From the NCBI GenBank assembly GCA_019752915.1, contig JAIELO010000431.1, positions 1 through 5,558 of the forward strand: a DNA stretch of 5,558 nucleotides, given 5' to 3'. The notes under the pieces are model-generated. The model saw nothing but the letters and a program-made list of their open reading frames with translations, was not told the origin of the DNA and ran no database searches. Shown here in pieces: positions 1-5,558 of the stretch. The position numbers and the translations under genes were made by a program. Within the stretch, counting starts at the first letter, position 1, and every line of letters begins with the position of its first letter. This DNA comes from Burkholderiaceae bacterium. GTDB taxonomy: Bacteria; Pseudomonadota; Gammaproteobacteria; Burkholderiales; Burkholderiaceae_D.

Positions 1-1036
1 CGGTAGCCAGCCATGCGGTGGCGATCCACAGCACGGCGAACTGGGTGTGGATGGTGCGACTGACGACAAAGGGCAGGAAATCTGCCAGCGGGAAGCCGAA
101 GAAGCTGCGGCCTTCCACGGCATAGTGGGCGGTAATGACGCCCATGCCCACTTGCGCGAGGATCAGACCGATCACGACGAAGAAGTATTTACGGGTGGCC
201 AGCATGGAAGGCGTGGCCTTCATGCTCAGCAGCGGATCGTTTTTCGGTGCGACCGGGTCACTTTCCTCTTTGGCAGCGCCGTGCAGCATGACCATGCCGG
301 CGATGGCCGCGATCATCAGGATGACGCTGGCGATCGACCAGATGCCGGCCCCGGTGCTGGGACGGTTGTCGACCAGTGGTTCGTGCGGCCAGTTACTGGT
401 GTAGCTCAGGTCTTGCTGGCCGGGACGGTCGGTGGCGGCGGCCCATGCCGACCAGAACACGAAAGCGGGCAGCGCTTTCAAGTCGCCGGGATTGGTGATC
501 GCGTTGGCATTCATGGCGTATTGCACGCGCAGCGCATCGAGGCTGGCATCATCGCCGAACAGGCCGGTGTAATGCTGCGCCACGCTGCGGATCGCCGCGG
601 CACGGTCAGCGGAGACGACGATGACGCCGCGTTCCTTATCGTAGGTGTTGCGGCGCATTTCTTCCTTGAGCTTGGCGTTCAGATAGGCCTGATTGGCTTT
701 GCTCAGGTCCTCAAAGCGGGCGGTGAAATCGCGCCGGGCCCACAGTTCGCGCAGCGCAATGGCTTCGCGGTGCAGCCAGTCGGCCGACCAGTCCGGCGCC
801 ACATAGCTGCCGTGACCCCAGACGGTGCCCAGTTGCTGACCACCGGCCGAGAGCCAGGCTTGCTGGCCACGGTCGACTTCGCCTTCGCCGAACAGCTGGC
901 TACCGTCGGCACTGATAACTTGTTTGGGGATGGGCGGGGCGGCCAGATAGATTTCTGCCCCAACCCAGCCGAGAACGGCAAAGGAGAGGGCACAGATCAG
1001 GCCGAGCCAGGTCCAGAGTTTGCGCGTAGCGTGCAT
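1..1036 (-). CDS. norB: Quinol-dependent nitric oxide reductase (qNOR), N-terminal part, cut by window edge
   Basis: This gene encodes a single-subunit inner-membrane enzyme that reduces 2 NO to N2O with electrons from quinol. The 345 codons seen are a little under half of a usual qNOR of about 750-760 aa; the rest lies beyond the left edge. Residues 8-30 form a first membrane helix. Next comes the periplasmic domain, fused in qNORs and resembling the NorC cytochrome but without a heme c CxxCH motif. It carries family hallmarks: WGHGSYVAPDWSADWLHRE (73-91), FWSAWAAATDRPG (194-206) and SYTSNWPHEPL (211-221). Further helices lie at about 229-252, 284-303 and from 327. His330 in the HTQFAVLWIATAWLA stretch is the likely ligand of the low-spin heme b (from family knowledge). 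The ATG at 1036 is preceded by AAGGA 8 nt upstream. Another ATG 5 nt earlier is out of frame and gives no qNOR sequence. The frame is open throughout, with no sign of decay. The gene is divergent from narK1. Identity is very sure; the symbol could also be written norZ. Confidence 0.96.
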   Translation of the reverse strand, partial: MHATRKLWTWLGLICALSFAVLGWVGAEIYLAAPPIPKQVISADGSQLFGEGEVDRGQQAWLSAGGQQLGTVWGHGSYVAPDWSADWLHREAIALRELWARRDFTARFEDLSKANQAYLNAKLKEEMRRNTYDKERGVIVVSADRAAAIRSVAQHYTGLFGDDASLDALRVQYAMNANAITNPGDLKALPAFVFWSAWAAATDRPGQQDLSYTSNWPHEPLVDNRPSTGAGIWSIASVILMIAAIAGMVMLHGAAKEESDPVAPKNDPLLSMKATPSMLATRKYFFVVIGLILAQVGMGVITAHYAVEGRSFFGFPLADFLPFVVSRTIHTQFAVLWIATAWLAT

Positions 1037-1044
1037 GGCATGGT

Positions 1045-1049
1045 TCCTT
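1045..1049 (-). promoter_or_regulatory. Ribosome binding site of norB
   Basis: AAGGA read on the minus strand lies 8 nt before the ATG at 1036. It decides between two ATGs that overlap this region in different frames. Only the one at 1036 opens the qNOR reading frame, so the ATG at 1041-1039 is not used for norB. Confidence 0.6.
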
Positions 1050-1121
1050 AGATCGAATGAAGGGAGACGATTCGACCCGGCCTGCGCCAGATCGATGGGG
1101 CCGATTCTAGGCGGCTGCATT

Positions 1122-1142
1122 AAAGATGCATAATACATCCTT
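1122..1142. promoter_or_regulatory. Candidate NsrR-like operator in the norB promoter region
   Basis: A 15-bp imperfect palindrome, GATGCATAATACATC at 1125-1139, is symmetric at 6 of 7 base pairs; two of the next three flanking pairs also match. The half-site resembles the GATGYAT half-sites of NsrR, the NO-sensing Fe-S repressor of the Rrf2 family, which commonly controls NO-detoxification genes. Read on the norB strand, the dyad contains TATTAT (1135-1130), a fair -10 hexamer about 100 nt before the start codon, so a bound protein would block transcription. No good -35 hexamer is present. Against the call: the halves are about 4 bp closer than in the usual NsrR site as I recall it, and no regulator gene is visible here. 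Confidence 0.35.
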
Positions 1143-1207
1143 GTTTTTCTTGATCCATGTTATGAACGGATGCATCAGTGCACAGAAATCATCGCAGCGC
1201 AGCTGGT

Positions 1208-1332
1208 CGCCAGCGTTGCCGGGGAGCGGCGTGCCCGGTAACTGAGCGCAACTAGTTACTTCGAACTAGCTCGCTAGCCTCTTTGCCGTGCTCGCTTAGC
1301 CGTCAGACCAATGGTCGAGCTAGACGCTGGCG
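1208..1332 (+). repeat. Nested inverted repeats upstream of narK1, possible structured 5' leader
   Basis: The outer arms CGCCAGCGT (1208-1216) and ACGCTGGCG (1324-1332) are a perfect 9-bp inverted repeat. Directly against the inner side of the right arm, CGAGCTAG (1316-1323) is the exact complement of CTAGCTCG (1266-1273). Between the left arms sits a hairpin, TGCCGGG/CCCGGTA (1217-1223 with 1234-1240, one G-T pair, 10-nt loop). If transcribed, these would form a three-way-junction-like fold closing 28 nt before the narK1 ribosome binding site. Two alternative hairpins compete with it: GTAACT/AGTTAC (1238-1243 with 1254-1259) and CTAGTT/AACTAG (1252-1257 with 1264-1269). No U-run follows, so it is not a normal terminator. 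The repeats are seen directly; an RNA role is inference and matches no family I recognise. No transcription start could be placed. Confidence 0.45.
1306..1316. promoter_or_regulatory. Perfect 11-bp palindrome, possible operator of narK1
   Basis: GACCAATGGTC is a perfect 5-1-5 dyad, 55 bp before the narK1 GTG. Its symmetry and position would suit a dimeric regulator near the promoter. It matches no site I recognise: it is not an FNR box (TTGAT-N4-ATCAA), a NorR site (GGT-N7-ACC) or a NarL heptamer pair. Its last base overlaps the right arm of the larger inverted-repeat set, so it may simply be part of that structure. Confidence 0.25.
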
Positions 1333-1360
1333 CGTACCCTGAGGCCATTCGAAACTCGTT

Positions 1361-1365
1361 AGGAG
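1361..1365 (+). promoter_or_regulatory. Ribosome binding site of narK1
   Basis: AGGAG ends 6 nt before a GTG codon. It fixes the GTG at 1372 as the start of narK1; there is no ATG nearby in that frame, and the next in-frame methionine codon lies inside the first membrane helix. Confidence 0.8.
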
Positions 1366-1371
1366 TGTAAC

Positions 1372-2610
1372 GTGGCAAGCAACAACAAAGCGGCCGGGGT
1401 GCTGGCCGCCAGCACCTTCTCATTCACGATCTGCTTTGCGATCTGGATGATGTTCGCGGTGCTGGGCATACCCATTAAAAAAATGCTGGGTCTGAACGAA
1501 ACCCAGTTCGGTTTGCTGGCAGCAATGCCGGTGCTCAGTGGCTCGCTGGTACGCGTGCCGTTAGGAATCTGGTGCGACAAATACGGTGGCCGCATCGTGT
1601 TCTTCCTGTTGATGCTGGCGACCGTACCGGCCATCTTCCTGCTGCGTTATGCCACCGAGTTCTGGCAATTTCTCGTGCTGGGCCTGTTTATCGGTCTGGC
1701 CGGTGGTTCGTTCTCGGTCGGTACCCCGTACGTGGCGCGCTGGTTCCCCAGTAAACGGCGTGGCCTGGCGATGGGCATCTGTGGCGCCGGCAATTCCGGT
1801 TCGGCGCTGACCAAATTCGTCGCGCCGGGAATCATTGCCGCATGGGGCTGGCAGGCCTTACCGACTGTGTATGCGCTGGCCATGCTGGTGACGGCGGCTT
1901 TGTTCTGGGTGTTCAGCGCGAGCGACCCCAGCCATCTCACCAAGAGCAGTGTGCCGTTCCGCGAGCAAATGCTGGTGCTGCGCGACCGGCGCGTCTGGCG
2001 CTATTGCCAGTACTACTCGGTGGTGTTCGGCGGCTATGTGGGACTGGCGCTGTGGATGACCAAATACTATGTGGCTGAATACGGTTTCGATCTGCGCCTG
2101 GCCGCTTTGCTGGCCGCCTGCTTCTCGCTGCCCGGCGGCGTGCTGCGCGCCGTCGGCGGCTGGATTTCCGACCGCTATGGTGCTTACAAGGTGACATGGT
2201 GGGTGATGTGGGTGTGCTGGGTCTGCTTCTTCCTGCTGTCGTATCCGCCGACTGCGATGATCGTCACCACCACCCATGGCGATCTGAAAATCGATCTGGC
2301 GCTGACCCCGACCGTGTTCACCGGCCTGCTGTTTATTGTCGGCACCGCCATGGCGGTGGGCAAAGCCTCGGTGTTCAAATTCATCGCCGACGATTTTACC
2401 GACAACATCGGCGCTGTATCGGGCGTGGTGGGGCTGGCTGGCGGGCTGGGCGGTTTCATTCTGCCGATTCTGTTCGGCGCGCTGCTCGATGTGACCGGCA
2501 TTCGTTCGAGCGCTTTCATGCTGTTGTACGGCAGCGTCTGCGTGTCGCTGGTGTGGATGCATTACTCGTTCCGTCCCGAAGCCGCCGCTGCGGCCCGCGC
2601 CGCAGCCTGA
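1372..2610 (+). CDS. narK1: NarK1-type nitrate/proton symporter (MFS, nitrate/nitrite porter family)
   Basis: This is a 412-aa inner-membrane transporter of the major facilitator superfamily, with about twelve hydrophobic segments. NarK1-type proteins take up nitrate with protons and so start nitrate respiration before nitrite builds up. Arg61 (GSLVRVPLG) and Arg259 (GGVLRAVGG) match the two arginines that bind the anion in NarK proteins. The nitrate signatures are CGAGNSGSALTKF (137-149) and GVVGLAGGLGGFILP (351-365). DKYGGR (69-74) and SDRYG (266-270) are the MFS loop-2-type motifs in the two halves. A hydrophilic loop near 291-310 after a YPPT motif is typical of the NarK1 subtype. The tail is alanine-rich (403-412). 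Translation starts at GTG with a good AGGAG. It is the first gene of a row that goes on with narK2 54 nt downstream; that gap has no convincing terminator. The family is certain. Symport rather than antiport is inferred from the subtype. Confidence 0.93.
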   Translation: MASNNKAAGVLAASTFSFTICFAIWMMFAVLGIPIKKMLGLNETQFGLLAAMPVLSGSLVRVPLGIWCDKYGGRIVFFLLMLATVPAIFLLRYATEFWQFLVLGLFIGLAGGSFSVGTPYVARWFPSKRRGLAMGICGAGNSGSALTKFVAPGIIAAWGWQALPTVYALAMLVTAALFWVFSASDPSHLTKSSVPFREQMLVLRDRRVWRYCQYYSVVFGGYVGLALWMTKYYVAEYGFDLRLAALLAACFSLPGGVLRAVGGWISDRYGAYKVTWWVMWVCWVCFFLLSYPPTAMIVTTTHGDLKIDLALTPTVFTGLLFIVGTAMAVGKASVFKFIADDFTDNIGAVSGVVGLAGGLGGFILPILFGALLDVTGIRSSAFMLLYGSVCVSLVWMHYSFRPEAAAAARAAA

Positions 2611-2652
2611 TGCCGGTACGCATTCCTGCACGGATCACGGCACGAACTAATT

Positions 2653-2658
2653 AAGGAG
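2653..2658 (+). promoter_or_regulatory. Ribosome binding site of narK2
   Basis: AAGGAG lies 6 nt before the ATG at 2665. It is the strongest ribosome binding site in the window and supports this start over the second ATG four codons later. Confidence 0.8.
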
Positions 2659-2664
2659 AATTTC

Positions 2665-4050
2665 ATGAGCAAATATATGATCAATACCTGGGAACCGGAG
2701 AGCACCTCGTTCTGGACCAGTGGCGGCCGCGATACGGCCAACCGCAATCTGTGGATTTCCATTCCCGCACTGGCACTGGCCTTCGCCGTGTGGATGGTGT
2801 GGAGTGTGGTGGTGGTGAATCTGCCGGCCATCGGCTTTCAGTACAGTACCAACCAGCTGTTCTGGCTGACCGCTTTGCCGGGTCTGTCCGGCGCGACGCT
2901 GCGGATTTTCTATTCCTTCATGGTGCCGATTTTCGGCGGTCGCAAGTGGACCACGATTTCCACGGCATCTTTGCTGATTCCTGCACTGGGCATCGGCTTC
3001 GCGGTGCAGGACGTGACGACGGGCTACCCGACCATGCTGATACTGGCGCTGCTGTGTGGCTTCGGTGGCGGTAACTTCGCTTCCTCGATGGCCAACATTA
3101 GCTTTTTCTTCCCGAAAGCACAGAAGGGCTATGCGCTGGGTATGAATGCCGGGCTGGGCAATCTGGGCGTGTCGGCCGTGCAATTCGTGGTACCGCTGGT
3201 GATTACTGCCGGCGTCTTCGGCACGCTGGGCGGCGATGCACAGACTGCCCTGAAAGCCGGTAAAACCAGCACCATGTGGTTGCAGAATGCGGGATTTATC
3301 TGGGTCCCTTTCATCGCCGTGAGTGCTTTGCTGGCCTGGTTCGGCATGAATGATCTGGCCTCGGCCAAGGCTTCGTTTGCCGATCAGGCGGTGATCTTCA
3401 AACGCAAACACAACTGGCTGATGTGCTGGCTGTACACCGGTACCTTCGGTTCCTTCATCGGCTATTCGGCGGGCTTCCCCTTGCTGATCAAAACCCAGTT
3501 CCCCGATGTCAATCCGCTGCAATATGCCTTCCTCGGCCCGCTGGTAGGCGCACTGGCCCGCGTGGCTGGCGGCGTGATCGCCGACAAACTCGGCGGCGCC
3601 AAAGTGACGGCGTGGACCTTTGTGGCCATGATCGCTGCCGTGTACGGCGTGATCGGATTCCTGCCGCATGACGGCGCGGCCGGTAACTTCAATGGCTTCT
3701 TCTGGATGTTCATGGCGCTGTTTGCCGGTACCGGTGTGGGCAATGCTTCCACCTTCCGCATGATTCCTGTAATCTTCATGACCGAACGCCAGCGTGCTGC
3801 GGCCGGCCAGCCACAGGCTATTCAACAGCAAGCGATTGTGGATGCAAACAAGGAAGGCGCTGCCGTACTGGGCTTTACTTCCGCCGTGGCTGCCTACGGT
3901 GCTTTCTTCATTCCGAAGAGCTACGGTACCTCGATCGCTCTGACCGGCGGTCCGGATGCGGCGCTGTGGTGTTTCATCGGTTTCTACGTGAGCTGCATCG
4001 CCATTACGTGGTGGTGCTATGCCCGTAAAAATGCCGACATGCCTTGCTAA
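2665..4050 (+). CDS. narK2: NarK2-type nitrate/nitrite antiporter (MFS), E. coli NarK-like
   Basis: This is a 461-aa inner-membrane transporter with strong resemblance throughout to E. coli NarK (463 aa), which exchanges external nitrate for the nitrite made by cytoplasmic nitrate reductase. Shared stretches include RNLWISIPALALAF (27-40), FYSFMVPIFGGRKWT (82-96), NFASSMANISFFFPK (137-151), FGSFIGYSAGF (261-271) and KTQFPDV (276-282). Arg80 and Arg299 correspond to the two substrate-binding arginines (R89 and R305 in E. coli). The nitrate signatures are at about 157-177 (with GLGNLGVS) and 403-421 (GFTSAVAAYGAFFIPKSYG). The cytoplasmic N-terminus WEPESTSFW (9-17) matches the conserved NarK leader. 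A long hydrophilic stretch at 373-398 is also seen in E. coli NarK. The protein is clearly different from NarK1 just upstream, so the pair is not a recent duplication. hemN follows after 11 nt. The antiport direction is inferred from the family. Confidence 0.95.
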   Translation: MSKYMINTWEPESTSFWTSGGRDTANRNLWISIPALALAFAVWMVWSVVVVNLPAIGFQYSTNQLFWLTALPGLSGATLRIFYSFMVPIFGGRKWTTISTASLLIPALGIGFAVQDVTTGYPTMLILALLCGFGGGNFASSMANISFFFPKAQKGYALGMNAGLGNLGVSAVQFVVPLVITAGVFGTLGGDAQTALKAGKTSTMWLQNAGFIWVPFIAVSALLAWFGMNDLASAKASFADQAVIFKRKHNWLMCWLYTGTFGSFIGYSAGFPLLIKTQFPDVNPLQYAFLGPLVGALARVAGGVIADKLGGAKVTAWTFVAMIAAVYGVIGFLPHDGAAGNFNGFFWMFMALFAGTGVGNASTFRMIPVIFMTERQRAAAGQPQAIQQQAIVDANKEGAAVLGFTSAVAAYGAFFIPKSYGTSIALTGGPDAALWCFIGFYVSCIAITWWCYARKNADMPC

Positions 4051-4061
4051 ACGGAGTGTTT

Positions 4062-5501
4062 ATGTCTGACGATGCCGCCTTGCCGCATACCGAACTGGAA
4101 CTGTTCGATGCAGCGCTGATCCGCCAGCTCACCCTGAACGGACCGCGCTACACATCCTATCCCACGGCGGACCGCTTTCACGGCGGCTTCGGCAGCGCCG
4201 AATATCAGGCGGCGCTTGCCAGTCTGGATGCGCACGCAGCGGCATCGGCTGAGAGCTTAGCGCTGTCGCTGTATGTGCATATTCCGTTCTGCGCCTCGTT
4301 GTGCTACTACTGCGGCTGCAACAAGATCATCACGCAGGAACATGGCAAGGCGGCCGAGTATCTGTCCTATCTGTACCGAGAAATCGACTTGCAGACCGGC
4401 TTGCTGGGACGCGGGCGCAGCGTCGACCAGCTACATTTCGGCGGCGGCACGCCGACCTATCTGACGGATCAGCAGATGGACGAGCTGCTGGCCACGCTGC
4501 GCCAGCACTTCGCGTTTGCCAGTGACGAGGCGGGCGAATTTTCCATCGAAGTCGATCCGCGCACCGTCTCGCCGGAACGCATCGGGGTGCTGCGCCGGCA
4601 GGGCTTTAACCGCCTCAGTCTGGGTGTGCAGGACTTTGATCCGGCCGTGCAGTTAGCCGTCAACCGGGTGCAGTCACCCGAGCAGACACTGGCTGTGCTG
4701 GCGGCGGCGCGCGAGGTTGGCTTCCGTTCCGTCAGTGTCGATCTGATCTACGGGTTGCCCTTGCAGAGCGTGGCCAGCTTCGGCCCGACGCTGGACCGCA
4801 TCATTGCAGCGCGGCCCGACCGGGTGGCAGTGTACAACTATGCCCACATGCCGAATCTGTTCAAGTCGCAAAAGCTGATTAAGGAAGCGGATCTGCCCGA
4901 CGGCGAAACCCGGCTCGCCATGCTGGGTCTGTGTATCGGCAAGCTGACCGGTGCCGGTTACGTCTACATCGGTATGGATCATTTCGCTTTACCTGAAGAT
5001 GATCTGGCGCGCAGCCGCGAAGTGGGCAAGCTGCAGCGCAATTTCCAGGGCTATTCCACCCATGCGGACGCGCCCATGGTGGCGCTGGGCGTGTCGGCCA
5101 TCAGTGCGGTGGGCGCCAGCTACAGCCAGAACGAGAAAACCCTGAGTGCCTATTACGAGCGCCTCGATCAGGGCGTGCTGCCGATTGCGCGCGGGATCGC
5201 CCTGACGGCGGACGATCTGATCCGGCGCAGCGCCATCAACCGCCTGATGTGCAACTTCATCCTCGATTACGACGATCTGGCCTTGCCGGACGGGGTGACA
5301 GGCCCCGAGTATTTTGCGGCCGAGCTGGAGCGCCTGCAGCCGCTTGAAGCGCTGGGTTTGCTGTGCGTCGGTAGTCGCGGGGTGCGGGTCCGCATGCGCG
5401 GGCGGCTGCTGATTCGCAATATCTGCATGGTGTTCGACCAGTATCTGCATCAGCCGCGCGTCGAAGGTCCCCAAGTGTTGCGCTATTCGCGCACGATCTG
5501 A
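4062..5501 (+). CDS. hemN: Oxygen-independent coproporphyrinogen III dehydrogenase (radical SAM)
   Basis: This 479-aa cytoplasmic enzyme oxidatively decarboxylates coproporphyrinogen III to protoporphyrinogen IX without O2, using S-adenosylmethionine and a [4Fe-4S] cluster; the aerobic alternative is HemF. The cluster motif is Cys77-x3-Cys81-x2-Cys84 followed by Gly-Cys86, in the context IPFCASLCYYCGCNK. This CxxxCxxCxC form, the RYTSYPTADRF start (29-39), the SAM-binding FGGGTPT (126-132), FQGYSTHA (328-335) and the end GRLLIRNICMVFD (447-459) all mark true HemN, as opposed to the HemW-like relatives that lack coproporphyrinogen activity. E. coli HemN is about 457 aa, so the length is slightly above usual, mostly at the N-terminus. 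A TTG at 4044 would add six residues and overlap narK2, but the ATG at 4062 has GGAG 5 nt upstream and is preferred. Its place directly behind narK2 suggests joint induction with nitrate respiration, to supply heme for cytochromes. Confidence 0.96.
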   Translation: MSDDAALPHTELELFDAALIRQLTLNGPRYTSYPTADRFHGGFGSAEYQAALASLDAHAAASAESLALSLYVHIPFCASLCYYCGCNKIITQEHGKAAEYLSYLYREIDLQTGLLGRGRSVDQLHFGGGTPTYLTDQQMDELLATLRQHFAFASDEAGEFSIEVDPRTVSPERIGVLRRQGFNRLSLGVQDFDPAVQLAVNRVQSPEQTLAVLAAAREVGFRSVSVDLIYGLPLQSVASFGPTLDRIIAARPDRVAVYNYAHMPNLFKSQKLIKEADLPDGETRLAMLGLCIGKLTGAGYVYIGMDHFALPEDDLARSREVGKLQRNFQGYSTHADAPMVALGVSAISAVGASYSQNEKTLSAYYERLDQGVLPIARGIALTADDLIRRSAINRLMCNFILDYDDLALPDGVTGPEYFAAELERLQPLEALGLLCVGSRGVRVRMRGRLLIRNICMVFDQYLHQPRVEGPQVLRYSRTI

Positions 5502-5512
5502 GCGGAGCGAGT

Positions 5513-5558
5513 ATGGACAAGGCGAAAATCAAAGTACAGACTTTCCTGTCGCAAGTTC
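5513..5558 (+). CDS. Start of a gene cut by the right edge; possibly a Crp/Fnr-type regulator
   Basis: An ATG follows the hemN stop by 11 nt, with GGAG 5 nt upstream, and opens a frame to the window end (MDKAKIKVQTFLSQV, 15 codons). The spacing repeats that between narK2 and hemN, so it is most likely the next gene of the same transcript. The short amphipathic start resembles N-termini of Crp/Fnr-family regulators, where a phrase like FLSQVPLF is common. A Dnr/Fnr-type regulator would fit a denitrification operon. Fifteen residues cannot establish this, and the product should be treated as unknown. Confidence 0.5.
   Translation, partial: MDKAKIKVQTFLSQV

Noticed and set aside
47..1051. 334-codon open frame on the plus strand, opposite norB
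   Set aside because: It is antisense to a clearly conserved qNOR frame, its product is histidine-, glycine- and aspartate-rich with no family resemblance, and long antisense frames are common in high-G+C genes.
1219..1238. CCGGG/CCCGG hairpin as an intrinsic terminator
   Set aside because: No run of T follows on either strand, and no gene ends nearby; both flanking genes start from this region.
1208..1332. Reading the 9-bp inverted repeats as the ends of a miniature insertion element
   Set aside because: No target-site duplication flanks the arms (GGT on the left, CGT on the right), and the arms are short; it cannot be excluded without finding other copies in the genome.
2611..2652. TGCCG/CGGCA inverted repeat in the narK1-narK2 gap as a terminator
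   Set aside because: The stem is only 5 bp with a loop of about 22 nt and no T-run follows, so termination is not supported.
2647..3831. 394-codon open frame on the minus strand, opposite narK2
   Set aside because: It lies antisense to a transporter closely resembling E. coli NarK; the product is rich in His, Gln, Arg and Gly without domains or membrane segments, so it is a shadow of codon bias.
4044..4061. TTG start giving HemN six extra residues and an overlap with narK2
   Set aside because: The ATG at 4062 has GGAG at a good distance, while the TTG has no ribosome binding site; the extra residues are not part of the HemN family core.
4989..5474. 161-codon open frame on the minus strand, opposite hemN
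   Set aside because: It is antisense to the conserved C-terminal half of HemN, with no recognisable motif or convincing start.

Overview
The window is a denitrification / anaerobic nitrate-respiration locus from a high-G+C Gram-negative bacterium. The gene set (quinol-type nitric oxide reductase, paired NarK1 and NarK2 transporters, oxygen-independent HemN) and the protein sequences fit a proteobacterium. A beta-proteobacterium, possibly from the Neisseriales, is my best guess, but this comes from family resemblance only and I could not run a search.

Layout: (1) Positions 1-1036, minus strand, hold the N-terminal 345 codons of a quinol-dependent nitric oxide reductase (qNOR, norB/norZ); the gene runs off the left edge. 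(2) Positions 1037-1371 are a divergent intergenic region of about 335 bp. On the norB side is a GATGCAT-type dyad resembling an NsrR site. On the narK side, at 1208-1332, is a dense set of nested inverted repeats. (3) From 1372 to the right edge, all on the plus strand, there is a compact gene row. It starts with narK1 (GTG start, 412 aa, nitrate/proton symporter type). After a 54-nt gap comes narK2 (461 aa, E. coli NarK-like nitrate/nitrite antiporter type). After 11 nt comes hemN (479 aa, radical-SAM coproporphyrinogen III dehydrogenase). After another 11 nt begins a gene of which only 15 codons are visible.

How the parts work together: NarK1 and NarK2 bring in nitrate and export nitrite for a membrane nitrate reductase that is not in this window. 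HemN makes protoporphyrinogen IX precursors without O2, so heme for the b-type cytochromes of nitrate and NO reductases can be made anaerobically. The divergent qNOR removes the NO formed during denitrification. The shared intergenic region probably carries the oxygen / nitrate / NO control.

The genes are of recognised families and look intact apart from the two cut by the window edges. The least explained part is the intergenic region, where two perfect inverted repeats (9 and 8 bp) abut on one side to suggest a branched RNA fold or a complex operator upstream of narK1.
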